Positions 9,497 through 18,237 of a DNA stretch of 64,000 bases are shown one piece after another (within the stretch, counting starts at the first letter, position 1; every line of letters starts with the position of its first letter). The position numbers and the translations under genes were made by a program. Source of the DNA: Bermanella sp051277445 (lineage in GTDB: Bacteria; Pseudomonadota; Gammaproteobacteria; Pseudomonadales; Oceanobacteraceae). The stretch lies in NCBI GenBank assembly GCA_051277445.1, contig JBNMQC010000001.1, positions 149,826 through 213,825 on the forward strand. The letters run 5' to 3'. The notes beneath the pieces were generated by a model. It had not been told where the DNA came from and searched no databases. It saw only the letters and a list, made by a program, of their open reading frames with translations.

Positions 9497-10336
9497 ATGA
9501 CACAAACAACAGAGCAAAAAGGCCACAGTCTCGATATATCCTCCATGGGTCGTGAATCTAAGCATCTGGATATCAGCAAAGAAATTCCAGCGCTGAAAGT
9601 AAACGACTTGCGTCTAAGCTATGGTGAAAAAGAAGCGCTTCACGGCATTGATATGATCATCCCGAAGAAACGCGTAACTGCGTTCATTGGGCCGTCAGGT
9701 TGTGGTAAGTCCACATTACTGCGCTGTTTTAATCGTATGAACGACTTGGTTGATGGCTGTAGCATTACCGGCGAAATCTTATTGGACGATCAAAACATCT
9801 ATCAAAAAGGTGTGGATGTGGCTGAGCTACGTCGTCGCGTGGGGATGGTGTTTCAGAAGCCAAACCCGTTCCCAAAAAGTATTTATGAAAACGTGGCTTA
9901 TGGTCTGCGTATTCAGGGCATTAATAAAAAGCGTCAAATTGACGAAGCGGTTGAGTGGGCTTTAAAGAGCGCCGCCCTTTGGAACGAAGTAAAAGACCGT
10001 CTACACGAAAGCGCACTGGGCATGTCCGGTGGTCAGCAACAGCGTTTGGTCATTGCTCGCACCATTGCAGTAAAACCGGAAGTGCTTTTACTCGATGAAC
10101 CGGCCTCGGCACTGGATCCTATTTCAACGCTGAAAATTGAAGAGCTGATTCACGAACTGAAAAACGATTTCACCATCGCCATCGTAACCCACAACATGCA
10201 ACAAGCCGCTCGTGTTAGCGACTATACGTCTTTCATGTACATGGGTGACATGATTGAATTTGGTGATACTGACCAAGTGTTTACTAACCCACAGAAGAAA
10301 CAGACTGAAGATTACATTACAGGTCGTTATGGCTAG
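9497..10336 (+). CDS. pstB: phosphate ABC transporter ATP-binding protein PstB
   Basis: Cytoplasmic ATPase that powers PstCA. Walker A is GPSGCGKST, the Q-loop is VFQKPNPFP, the signature is MSGGQQQR and Walker B is VLLLDEPASALD, all intact. The start is taken as ATG 9497 (279 residues); a GTG at 9485 is also in frame and neither has a strong ribosome site. The N-terminus carries about 30 extra residues before the ABC fold. It lies 117 bp after pstA in the same operon. Confidence 0.94.
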   Translation: MTQTTEQKGHSLDISSMGRESKHLDISKEIPALKVNDLRLSYGEKEALHGIDMIIPKKRVTAFIGPSGCGKSTLLRCFNRMNDLVDGCSITGEILLDDQNIYQKGVDVAELRRRVGMVFQKPNPFPKSIYENVAYGLRIQGINKKRQIDEAVEWALKSAALWNEVKDRLHESALGMSGGQQQRLVIARTIAVKPEVLLLDEPASALDPISTLKIEELIHELKNDFTIAIVTHNMQQAARVSDYTSFMYMGDMIEFGDTDQVFTNPQKKQTEDYITGRYG

Positions 10337-10468
10337 GGTTTCATTTGGTTAAGTTAGACCCAAGTGAGATCAAGGATCCACTTTGGCAGATAAATTAGAT
10401 AGAAAATGAAAGCGGCCGATACGGCGCTGGGAAAACGCATTCAGCTAGACATAGCGAAGGGGACACAG

Positions 10469-11188
10469 ATGGATTTAACAAACGATGCGCATACTGATCA
10501 CATCAGTCAGCAATTTAACGATGAACTAGAGCGCGTAAAAAGCCACGTACTAGAAATGGGTGGCTTGGTTGAGCAACAAGTAGGGGATGCCATTAAGTCC
10601 TTGATTGAAGCCGACAGTGAGCTTGCGGTGAACGTGCGCGCCACAGATAAGCGCATTAACCAGATGGAAATCGACATCGACGAAGAATGCACCCGCATTA
10701 TTGCTCGTCGCCAACCGGCAGCCAGCGATTTACGTTTGGTGATTGCCGCCAGTAAAGCCGTAAACGATCTTGAGCGTATTGGTGATGAAAGCGCGAAAAT
10801 CGCCCGTCAGGCCATGAAGCTATGTGAAGAGGGTGAGTCCCCACGTGGTTATGTTGAAATTCGCCACATTGGTGATCGCGTGCGTCGTATGACTCAAAAC
10901 GCGCTAACGGCCTTTGCCCGCCTAGATGTGGATACCGCCTTTGCCGTTGCCCAAGAAGATAAGGATGTGGATCGCGAATACGAAAGTGCCATGCGTGAAA
11001 TGGTGACGTTCATGATGGAAGATCCGCGTTCGATTAAACGCGTTATGAATGTCATCTGGTCTTTGCGTGCCTTAGAGCGTATTGGCGACCACGCTCGTAA
11101 CATTGCTGAGAACGTCATCTACCTTGTAAAGGGTAAAGATGTACGCCACATCAGCATTGATGAAATGGAACGCGTGGTCGATAAGTAG
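10469..11188 (+). CDS. phoU: phosphate signalling complex protein PhoU
   Basis: A 239-residue two-repeat three-helix-bundle protein; PhoU links Pst transport to PhoR and keeps the Pho regulon off when phosphate is plentiful. ATG 10469 is chosen because AAGGGG lies 6-7 bp upstream and the length then matches the family (about 240); an in-frame ATG at 10406 would add 21 atypical residues. The two metal-binding motifs (E/D-x-x-x-D type, as in NDLERIGDESAKIA and RALERIGDHARNIA) are both present. Confidence 0.93.
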   Translation: MDLTNDAHTDHISQQFNDELERVKSHVLEMGGLVEQQVGDAIKSLIEADSELAVNVRATDKRINQMEIDIDEECTRIIARRQPAASDLRLVIAASKAVNDLERIGDESAKIARQAMKLCEEGESPRGYVEIRHIGDRVRRMTQNALTAFARLDVDTAFAVAQEDKDVDREYESAMREMVTFMMEDPRSIKRVMNVIWSLRALERIGDHARNIAENVIYLVKGKDVRHISIDEMERVVDK

Positions 11189-11297
11189 CCCGCTGAAAAT
11201 GAAGGCGAAGGTTCAGCATTTTGGCGGGTAAATCCCCTGAAAAACCTAAGCCTTTGAAAGTATTTGAAAAAAACCTAAAAAAACAGTGAGGAAAGGC

Positions 11298-11326
11298 TTG
11301 ACCCCGAAGCCAGTTCTCCATAAAAT
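11298..11326 (+). promoter_or_regulatory. sigma-70 promoter of tRNA-Thr
   Basis: TTGACC, a 17-bp spacer and TAAAAT, followed by a GC-rich discriminator just before the tRNA. This is the layout of a strong, stringently controlled stable-RNA promoter. Confidence 0.8.
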
Positions 11327-11341
11327 GCGCCCCACTTCTGT

Positions 11342-11417
<76 letters not shown>

Positions 11418-11424
11418 TTTATTT

Positions 11425-11453
11425 AAAAGCCTCCGCAGTTAGCGGGGGCTTTT
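11425..11453 (+). terminator. terminator of tRNA-Thr, island-encoded
   Basis: A 12-bp stem (AAAAGCCTCCGC with GCGGGGGCTTTT, one G-T pair, loop AGTTA) followed by a run of T. Because it lies inside the left junction of the island, it seems to be supplied by the island and to replace the chromosomal terminator now stranded at 20616-20651. Confidence 0.85.
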
Positions 11454-11473
11454 TTTTGTCTGTAGGTTTCTGA

Positions 11474-11499
11474 TTTGGTCACCCTTATGGTCACCCTTA
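11474..11499 (+). repeat. left copy of end repeat (probable integrase arm sites)
   Basis: A 26-bp sequence made of two near-tandem copies of GGTCACCCTTA. The same 26 bp occur at 20422-20447 in the same orientation beside the integrase start. Position at both ends of the island suggests arm-type integrase or excisionase sites. Confidence 0.65.
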
Positions 11500-12055
11500 C
11501 GAATTTACTTGATTTATCTGCTCTCCAGTTTCTCCTGATCGCTTAGGCATAAAGTGATTGATTTATGTACAGCTTGTATCATTTTATTCAAGATACTAGC
11601 GCTCCCGTAGTATTTGGATGTTTGTAGTGACTTCCTAAACGAATAGGAGGCTATTGTTGGAGCTTTCGTACATCTGCAAAATCAATGGATTAAGTTGATT
11701 CAGTTCGGGCATACTTGTGACTGGTATTTCTGTAAAGGCGTATTTGGGCTACTTTGTATTACCTAATACATTCTTGGGGATATTGTTTCAATTATTTATT
11801 CTATGTGGGGCGAGAGCATTACTTAATGAAAATGAAATATCGAGAAAGAACTGGCAGTGTTAGCTTTATATAGGGGCTTATTAATACAGTGCGTTAAATT
11901 CTCCAAGAAAACTGCATATAGCTTGATAGATGATAATAAAATAATTTCTAATGCAATCAATATTTGAAGTATAAAACCCTCTACATCGTCAAATTTTGAG
12001 CTTATAGAAGTAATATTTCTATACATGGAAGAATTCTAAAAAGGCAAAGTACTGA
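11500..12055. other. gene-free stretch at left end of island
   Basis: About 550 AT-rich bases without a convincing gene. Small open frames on both strands (for example minus 11823-12026) lack a ribosome site and protein-like composition. It may hold the promoter of the large ATPase gene that follows, but I see no clear -35/-10 pair. Confidence 0.6.
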
Positions 12056-15000
12056 ATGAAAAAGATTATTATTTCCATAACAAGAGTGCTTGCCAAAAGC
12101 TTGAATAGCATTGCATCTAGACTTGAAACCAAAGGCAGTTCTGATCTAAAGCCTAATAAATTTGTAGATCTAGCCCCAATTGATACTGCTGATGACAAGG
12201 GTATTTATTCTGAAGCGCTTCTGTTTGCGACAAACAAAGAAGAAATCTCAAATATTGCGCTAACCGGCCCCTATGGTTCAGGAAAGAGCAGTATCCTCAA
12301 AACATTTTTGAAGACCTATACAAGGCCATCACTTTATATATCTCTAGCTTCGTTCGAAGTCGAAGTCGAAGTCGAAACCAAAACCGAAGACGAAGCGACT
12401 AATAAAAAGGGTATCCGTCAAGAAATTGAAAGAAGTATCCTACAACAGATAGTTTATGGTGCTGATGCAAATAAACTTCCGCTATCGCGTTTCAAAAGAA
12501 TTCAATCTCCTGGTTTTCCTTTGTCGATATTAAAATCCTTTTGCATGATGCTAGGAATCATCGCACTTTGGTATGTGTTTGATCATCGAGAACAAGTCTT
12601 CAACGGCTCCTTTCTACTTCCATTTTCAGTAACTAACTGGTTGAACCTAGGAAGTGTCTTGATTGCAGGGGTATTTCTCTGGGCTGCATTGCATCATTTT
12701 TATGTAGCAAGTTTCGGTCTGTCTCTAAAAAGTATTTCCTTAAAAGATATTGAGATAAAGCCGGCTAATGATGATCAGGCTTCCATACTGAATCGTCACT
12801 TAGATGAAATTATCTATTTCTTTCAATCTACAAAGTACGATCTTGTCATTATTGAAGATTTAGATCGATTTAACGATCCGGAAATTTTCGTGACTCTGCG
12901 TGAAATTAATAATCTCGTTAACGAGAACGCGGGGGTTAATCGTACCATTAGGTTTCTATACGCAATACGTGACGATATGTTCGCTAATACAGAACGAACC
13001 AAATTTTTTGAATTTATCATCCCAGTCATACCGATTATCAACACATCGAATTCCATTGATATGGTATTGAAACAGGGAGTGAGGCTTGAGCTCGACGAGC
13101 GACTTGATGGGCAGTTTTTGAGAGAAGTTTCCCGATATTTAAATGATCTTAGGTTAATTCGGAATATCTTCAATGAGTATGCGATATATGAGGCTAAATT
13201 GGAAGTAGACGGAGAGAGAATGCTTGATCCTGATAAACTCCTCGCAATCCTTATATATAAAAACTTTTATCCAAGAGACTTTGAGCAATTACACCGTGGC
13301 GTTGGTGTACTCTTCAAAATATTGAATATTAAGGACGAGCTCATTGCTCCAAGTGAACTCGTATATCGAGAGAAGATAGAGGAACTTGAGAAGCAACTTG
13401 AAATAGCTGAGCAACAAGTGCCTTCTGATCTGGTCGAGCTAAAGAAAATCTACTCAATGAATCTAATAGAAAAACTTAGACCAGACACTATACAAGTCTG
13501 CTATCAACAGGGAAATTGGGTGCCGCTCAAGGAATTGGTCAATGACGATGCTTTTGAGGAGCTAATAGGGGCTACTAACTTAATTCAAAAAAATGCTTAT
13601 AATCATCAAAATAATATCAATCTTTCTCATTTGAAAAGTGAGACTGATCCCCAAAAAACCTACAAGCAGCGGAAGGCGGAGATTGAAAGTAACTCCGAGG
13701 ACAATAAGAGCAAAATCTTACGTCATATACGTGATTTAAGATCAAAGGTTGAAGCCCTCCGCATGAAGAAACTCAATGAGATATTACGTTTAAATATCGA
13801 TAGTATGGCAGATGTCTTCAAAACACTTGAGGAAAATAGCGAGCTTGCTCGTTTTCTGGTTTTGGAAGGTCATATTGACGATACCTACTACCAATATACG
13901 TCACTCTTTCACTCAGGTCGTTTGTCACCTAGAGATAACAAATTTCTTATCCAAATTCGTGCGTTTATTACACCTGAGCCTGATTTTCAAATCGATAACC
14001 CGAAAGAAGTCATTGCAGCAATGCGTGACGAAGATTTCGGGCAAAGCTATGCTTTGAATGTGAAGCTTGTTGATAGTCTTTTAAATGAGTCGGGTCATTA
14101 TTCCAATCAGGTTAAAAAGCTTTTTGAATTTATCTCGTCAAACTTTAAAAAAACTGAAGGTTTCTTTGATGCTTATTATGCAAGTGGTTGCGATGTTAAG
14201 GGGTTGCTTTCCGGGCTATCAAATACTTGGAATGGACTCGTTCCAGCTATTATTGCCAGTCATAATAATAGTATTCATATCGCACGATTGATCAGTAGCT
14301 TACCAGAAGATTCCTTAAGAAAACTTGGAGCGGATTTTAAAGAGTTGTCTGGATTTATTTCTAAGAATCTTCCAGAGATACTTGTGAATGTACCAGAATT
14401 AGAACCAATTCGATTAAGTTGTATAAACGTTAAGGTTAAAAATTTTTCTGAAGTCAATGATTATTCTGAAATTGTTCATTTTATGTTTGAAGAGGGGCAT
14501 TATGAGCTTACGATCCCGAACTTAGAATACGTCTATCAAGTGATTTTGAGAGAGCATGATCTGGAGTCATTTTATAAGAAGAATTTTACGACTTTGCGTA
14601 ATATGGATAATGAAGCTTTGAAAAACCGAGTTGAACACGAGTTCAGCTTTTATTTTCATAACATTCTATTGAAACTCCAAGATAACTCAGAAGAGGATGC
14701 TTCTACGATTCTTGAGGTGATTTGGCATGAAGAAATTGAACAAGATTATCTATATATATTTCTTGAGCAGCAGACGACGCGACTACCTCTTCTAGAGGAT
14801 ACCCCTGATAGAATGCATTCAATGTTATTTGATTTAATTGCAATAGAACCAACTTGGGAAAATTGTCTTGCTCTTATAGAGGATGAGGAGTTTGAAGCTG
14901 ATAATCTAATTCGATATCTTGAAGAAGAGGATGTTCGTGAAATTATACTGAAGTCTCCCATTCCTAGTGATTCGGAATCATTCAAGCTACGTGAGTTCAT

Positions 15001-15694
15001 TATCAATGCAGGTGCTATTTCTGATACTGTCTATAGAGAATATGTACAGGCTCTACCTAGGCCGTTTAAGGTATTTCCTAAAGGGCTTGAGGAATCTAAG
15101 CTTCACATTTTAATTGATGAAAGAAAAGTAGTATTTTCTCAAGAAAGTTTAGGTGATTTATCTGATAATTATGACTTACAAGTATTATTTGTTGCGACAA
15201 ATATAGATATATATTTAGCTGAACCAGGTAGTTTTGAATTGGATGACGATTTCTTCGAAAGTCTTCTTAACTCTGAAATTAGCCATAATGATCAGCTTGA
15301 AATCATAAAATTAATGAATTTGGATTTACTTGTGAAGCATCCTGGGCGAGCAGCGCTAGTTGGCCCTATTATTCAAAATTCTGATGCCGATGAATTTGAC
15401 CTTAATGCAGATATTTTAAGAGCACTAATTGATTATTCTATAGACATAGAGACAAAGGTATCACTTCTGAATGCATACAATGTTCTTTTGGATGATGATG
15501 AAGTTCGTCAACTCCTGTCTAATCTTCCACATCCGTTTTCCGAAATAAAAACAGGACATACGAAACCGAAGTTGAAAAACACTCCAGAAAATCGAAATCT
15601 GGTTAGTTGGCTTGATTCAAGAAAAATTATTTCGTCATGGAAAAAGGTTGGTCATCTTTCCAGTGAAATACAAGTTAATCTCTATAGGGCCTAA
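12056..15694 (+). CDS. large membrane-linked P-loop NTPase, YobI/KAP-like
   Basis: A 1212-residue protein. Walker A is GPYGSGKSS at residues 71-79 and Walker B is YDLVIIEDLDR at 261-271. Two membrane helices (about 157-177 and 195-217) lie between them, the hallmark of KAP-type NTPases; the N-terminal region also resembles the YobI-type ATPase domain. The remaining 850 residues are largely helical, with a coiled coil around 430-460 and 560-600. Related ATPases are often found in mobile islands and are suspected of defence roles; the function here is inference. Composition is AT-rich against the flanks. A 204-residue membrane protein follows. Confidence 0.82.
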   Translation: MKKIIISITRVLAKSLNSIASRLETKGSSDLKPNKFVDLAPIDTADDKGIYSEALLFATNKEEISNIALTGPYGSGKSSILKTFLKTYTRPSLYISLASFEVEVEVETKTEDEATNKKGIRQEIERSILQQIVYGADANKLPLSRFKRIQSPGFPLSILKSFCMMLGIIALWYVFDHREQVFNGSFLLPFSVTNWLNLGSVLIAGVFLWAALHHFYVASFGLSLKSISLKDIEIKPANDDQASILNRHLDEIIYFFQSTKYDLVIIEDLDRFNDPEIFVTLREINNLVNENAGVNRTIRFLYAIRDDMFANTERTKFFEFIIPVIPIINTSNSIDMVLKQGVRLELDERLDGQFLREVSRYLNDLRLIRNIFNEYAIYEAKLEVDGERMLDPDKLLAILIYKNFYPRDFEQLHRGVGVLFKILNIKDELIAPSELVYREKIEELEKQLEIAEQQVPSDLVELKKIYSMNLIEKLRPDTIQVCYQQGNWVPLKELVNDDAFEELIGATNLIQKNAYNHQNNINLSHLKSETDPQKTYKQRKAEIESNSEDNKSKILRHIRDLRSKVEALRMKKLNEILRLNIDSMADVFKTLEENSELARFLVLEGHIDDTYYQYTSLFHSGRLSPRDNKFLIQIRAFITPEPDFQIDNPKEVIAAMRDEDFGQSYALNVKLVDSLLNESGHYSNQVKKLFEFISSNFKKTEGFFDAYYASGCDVKGLLSGLSNTWNGLVPAIIASHNNSIHIARLISSLPEDSLRKLGADFKELSGFISKNLPEILVNVPELEPIRLSCINVKVKNFSEVNDYSEIVHFMFEEGHYELTIPNLEYVYQVILREHDLESFYKKNFTTLRNMDNEALKNRVEHEFSFYFHNILLKLQDNSEEDASTILEVIWHEEIEQDYLYIFLEQQTTRLPLLEDTPDRMHSMLFDLIAIEPTWENCLALIEDEEFEADNLIRYLEEEDVREIILKSPIPSDSESFKLREFIINAGAISDTVYREYVQALPRPFKVFPKGLEESKLHILIDERKVVFSQESLGDLSDNYDLQVLFVATNIDIYLAEPGSFELDDDFFESLLNSEISHNDQLEIIKLMNLDLLVKHPGRAALVGPIIQNSDADEFDLNADILRALIDYSIDIETKVSLLNAYNVLLDDDEVRQLLSNLPHPFSEIKTGHTKPKLKNTPENRNLVSWLDSRKIISSWKKVGHLSSEIQVNLYRA
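12356..12373 (+). repeat. hexanucleotide tandem repeat (GAAGTC)x3
   Basis: Three perfect GAAGTC units followed by degenerate ones (GAAACC), encoding an alternating EVEVEVE stretch at residues 101-107 of the ATPase. Being a multiple of three, a change in copy number would keep the frame. Confidence 0.8.
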
Positions 15695-15872
15695 TTCATA
15701 AGTACTAAACTGGTAATATTTGGGTATTCATACTTGGTATTATCTGTATAACTGGGCATTTCTATAGTATGGCTATCAGTTAAGTAAACGGATAAGGGTC
15801 AAGCAATATCAATATGCATTGAATTTGCTTATGCCACTATTCAAATGCGGAAAATAACCAAATAAAATTTGT

Positions 15873-16487
15873 ATGAATATTAAAGATTTACATCATAAAC
15901 TTAAAACATATCTAGACTGGCCAATTCCTTATTGGGTATCCCCTGTTGGTGTGTTTTTAATATCGGCTTTATTTTGGCTATATTCGAAGGCCTATGATTT
16001 CAATATGCCATCTACTACGCATTGGATATTAGATAAAATAGTATATATTTTAGGCATTTTTGCTGCAGCATTAATTGCTCAGCATATTTTTAATCAAAAT
16101 GCTCGTAATCGTGAAAATAGAGAAAGGCGCCTTCGAAGGATAGAAGAGGTAATTCCTTTAGTAGAGTCGCTCAGGGAAGCTGCAATTAAGTACAATTCAG
16201 CAACATCAGAGACTTATGAAGAATGCTATACAGCGATTATGAATAAGCTGGTTGTTATTAAAACGTACCTTAATATATATTTCCCTGATAAAACTAATAT
16301 TAACGATTTTCACAAGTATATGACCGAGAATAATAGAGCGATCAGGCGTGACTTTATGAAAGACGATAGAGTTAAAAAAGTTGGAGTATTTATAAAGTCA
16401 CGAGACAAAGAAGCTTCGGTGGCTAAGAATATAAATAAATTAGTGAAGGAGCTAATTGATATTCACCAGCTTATCGAAAGAGAATAA
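15873..16487 (+). CDS. two-helix membrane protein of unknown function
   Basis: A 204-residue protein with two membrane helices (about residues 20-38 and 52-70), then a strongly basic stretch (NRENRERRLRR) and a helical cytoplasmic tail. I do not recognise the family. It is 178 bp downstream of the P-loop NTPase on the same strand, is similarly AT-rich, and could be its membrane partner, but a separate promoter is possible given the spacing. Confidence 0.7.
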   Translation: MNIKDLHHKLKTYLDWPIPYWVSPVGVFLISALFWLYSKAYDFNMPSTTHWILDKIVYILGIFAAALIAQHIFNQNARNRENRERRLRRIEEVIPLVESLREAAIKYNSATSETYEECYTAIMNKLVVIKTYLNIYFPDKTNINDFHKYMTENNRAIRRDFMKDDRVKKVGVFIKSRDKEASVAKNINKLVKELIDIHQLIERE

Positions 16488-16790
16488 ATTTTATTAAAAC
16501 CAAACAGTTTTTTGTATAAAACTCGCTAACTAAGATTGGGATATATAAATTATTGACTTTAAGTTTTAAGGTTAATTTAGTTTTTCCTACTATAGTGTTT
16601 CCTATCTTTCCACCTATCAGCATTCAGGTTTTATAGGCGCTCTAGGCCGATTTTTGCCTCAAAAGAAGTGAAGAAAGGAACCCTGATTTTTGGAATTGGT
16701 AAATCCTTATTCACTGCGATTCTTTGCCCCGTACTCCTTGATCAAGCCTCAGAGGAACCTAGAGTTCTTAACCATGAGGATTGGTATTCA
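16488..16790. other. intergenic, convergent gene ends
   Basis: About 300 AT-rich bases between two convergent genes. I see no gene and no clear hairpin terminator. Confidence 0.6.
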
Positions 16791-17654
16791 TTAGAATGGT
16801 GATAACCCACCTGAACTCTCATACTCATCTAACCAATTATTTACACTATCACTATGGTTTCTATCTAGGTCCCTTTTAGCAATACCAATAGAATGATTAA
16901 CCGCACTACCTTGTAACCTTGAACCGTGGTCACACGCCCCCGTAACGGAATACTCTTGGAGGCCTTGTTTTACTTGGCTGTAAGAGTATTCCTTAGGCAT
17001 AGGGCTTAGGCATGAGTTAGGCATTTCTTGGGCAAGGTTAAGGCATCCAGTAGGCATGGCTGCAACTAACTCATCATAAGTAACATGTAGTAAGCCAATG
17101 CTTTTGTTGGCCAATTTCTTTTTGGCTTTACTGGTCGTTGAGTAAGCGGCTGTATAGACGAACCCTTTAAGGTTACCCATGTACCGGCATAACCTAGAAG
17201 GGTTGTAGCTCTTTAATCCGGTGCGTTGCCATAGCTTTACAAACTCCCCTGCTTTAGGGGGTGAAAACTCCCCCTTTGGCAGTGGTGAACCTTTTGGCTC
17301 ATTGTTACGGCCAGCTCTTTGCCTTTTAAGGCTAACGTTGAAGGCGGCGAACGCGTCATTCATATCATTAAGATTGGTGAATTGTAGGGTGAGGGTGTCG
17401 TGCTTATGTGCGCCGTATTGCCCTAATGAGTAACCGTGGTAAATAAAGGCATTTCTTCCTGTGATGCCAGCAATATCGGTTAGCAATGCTTCAGTGTTTA
17501 GCTTCAGCCAGTCTGAAGGGACTGGCCTACCGCTTTTGGCAGTGATAACTAACGTACCTTTAACGACTTCTACTATATCGCCTCGCTCAATTAAGCGGGC
17601 AATAGGGGACCGTAAGGTCCCTCTGAAAGCCTTTGAGTGAGTAGAGGCATCCAT
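16791..17654 (-). CDS. island protein of unknown function
   Basis: A 287-residue soluble protein, family not recognised. The N-terminal 75 residues look like a small mixed alpha/beta domain; the middle is basic (SLKRQRAGRNNEPKG, TTSKAKKKLANKS) and could bind nucleic acid. It is the last of three genes (AlpA, the 98-residue protein, this one) spaced by 2-3 bp, so it belongs to the AlpA operon; in P4-like islands that position is often held by replication or regulatory proteins, which is only a hint. Confidence 0.65.
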   Translation of the reverse strand: MDASTHSKAFRGTLRSPIARLIERGDIVEVVKGTLVITAKSGRPVPSDWLKLNTEALLTDIAGITGRNAFIYHGYSLGQYGAHKHDTLTLQFTNLNDMNDAFAAFNVSLKRQRAGRNNEPKGSPLPKGEFSPPKAGEFVKLWQRTGLKSYNPSRLCRYMGNLKGFVYTAAYSTTSKAKKKLANKSIGLLHVTYDELVAAMPTGCLNLAQEMPNSCLSPMPKEYSYSQVKQGLQEYSVTGACDHGSRLQGSAVNHSIGIAKRDLDRNHSDSVNNWLDEYESSGGLSPF

Positions 17655-17656
17655 GG

Positions 17657-17953
17657 CTACCTCGGGATATTAGGCAGGTAGGGCTTGATAAGTTGGCGAG
17701 CGCGTTCTTTCGATTCATCCGCCAGCCAATAACGCGTATAGCGAACTCTGCGCCCTACATGGTTGATATGGGGCTCTCTTAGTTTTCTAAAAGAAAATCC
17801 ATGCTCAATTGTTAATTCGCTTACCGTGGAATTTAGGTAGGTATCGCCATATAAGCGCTGGGCCTCTAGTCGATTCATTGAATGATTAACAAAGTAAGTT
17901 AAAGCATGGATGTACTTTGGAATATGCTTGGTTTTCTTTGGAAGGTTTGCCAT
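17657..17953 (-). CDS. small basic protein, probable DNA-binding
   Basis: A 98-residue basic protein, family not firmly recognised. Its central segment (LNSTVSELTIEHGFSFRKLRE) reads like a helix-turn-helix, followed by a basic wing (HINHVGRRVRYTRYWL). It lies 3 bp after alpA and 2 bp before the 287-residue protein, so all three are co-transcribed. A role in regulation of the island is likely from context. Confidence 0.65.
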   Translation of the reverse strand: MANLPKKTKHIPKYIHALTYFVNHSMNRLEAQRLYGDTYLNSTVSELTIEHGFSFRKLREPHINHVGRRVRYTRYWLADESKERARQLIKPYLPNIPR

Positions 17954-17956
17954 GAC

Positions 17957-18142
17957 TTATGCTCTCCCTTCCATTTGCTCGCTTACCCATTCTTGGACCT
18001 CTAGAAGTGGCCAGCGTACGCAACGGTTAGAAAGAGTGATTCGCTTGGGGAAGTTACCCGCCATCTCAATGCGATAGATAGTGGAACGGGATAGTCCGGT
18101 TAGTTTTGAAACGGTTTTATAGTCTATGAGGGACTGAGTCAT
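17957..18142 (-). CDS. alpA: AlpA-family transcriptional regulator
   Basis: A 61-residue MerR-like winged-helix protein. LIDYKTVSKLTGLSRSTIY is the helix-turn-helix and FPKRITLSNRCVRWPLLEVQEW is the standard AlpA continuation. AlpA proteins regulate integrase and excision genes in P4-like islands. It is the first gene of a three-gene operon and has an inverted repeat just upstream of its start. Confidence 0.92.
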   Translation of the reverse strand: MTQSLIDYKTVSKLTGLSRSTIYRIEMAGNFPKRITLSNRCVRWPLLEVQEWVSEQMEGRA

Positions 18143-18146
18143 TTTT

Positions 18147-18180
18147 GATTACACCTTGTCTCTGTGGGTTAGGTGTAATC
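18147..18180 (-). promoter_or_regulatory. inverted repeat in the alpA leader
   Basis: GATTACACC and GGTGTAATC form a perfect 9-bp inverted repeat with a 16-nt spacer, ending 5 bp before the alpA start. The likely ribosome site (AAGG) is at the edge of the proximal arm. It could be an operator or a translation-controlling hairpin. Confidence 0.55.
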
Positions 18181-18237
18181 ATTAAATCAAAGGAATGTGA
18201 GTACTAATGAGGGCGTCAGAGTATCAAATCATACCTT

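Noticed and set aside
11823..12026. Minus-strand gene of 67 residues in the island
   Set aside because: No ribosome site, AT-driven composition and no family resemblance.
12823..13173. Minus-strand gene of 116 residues inside the ATPase gene
   Set aside because: Shadow frame opposite a strongly coding frame; no ribosome site.
15873..16487. Holin-like phage protein
   Set aside because: Two helices but a long charged cytoplasmic tail and no lysis genes near.
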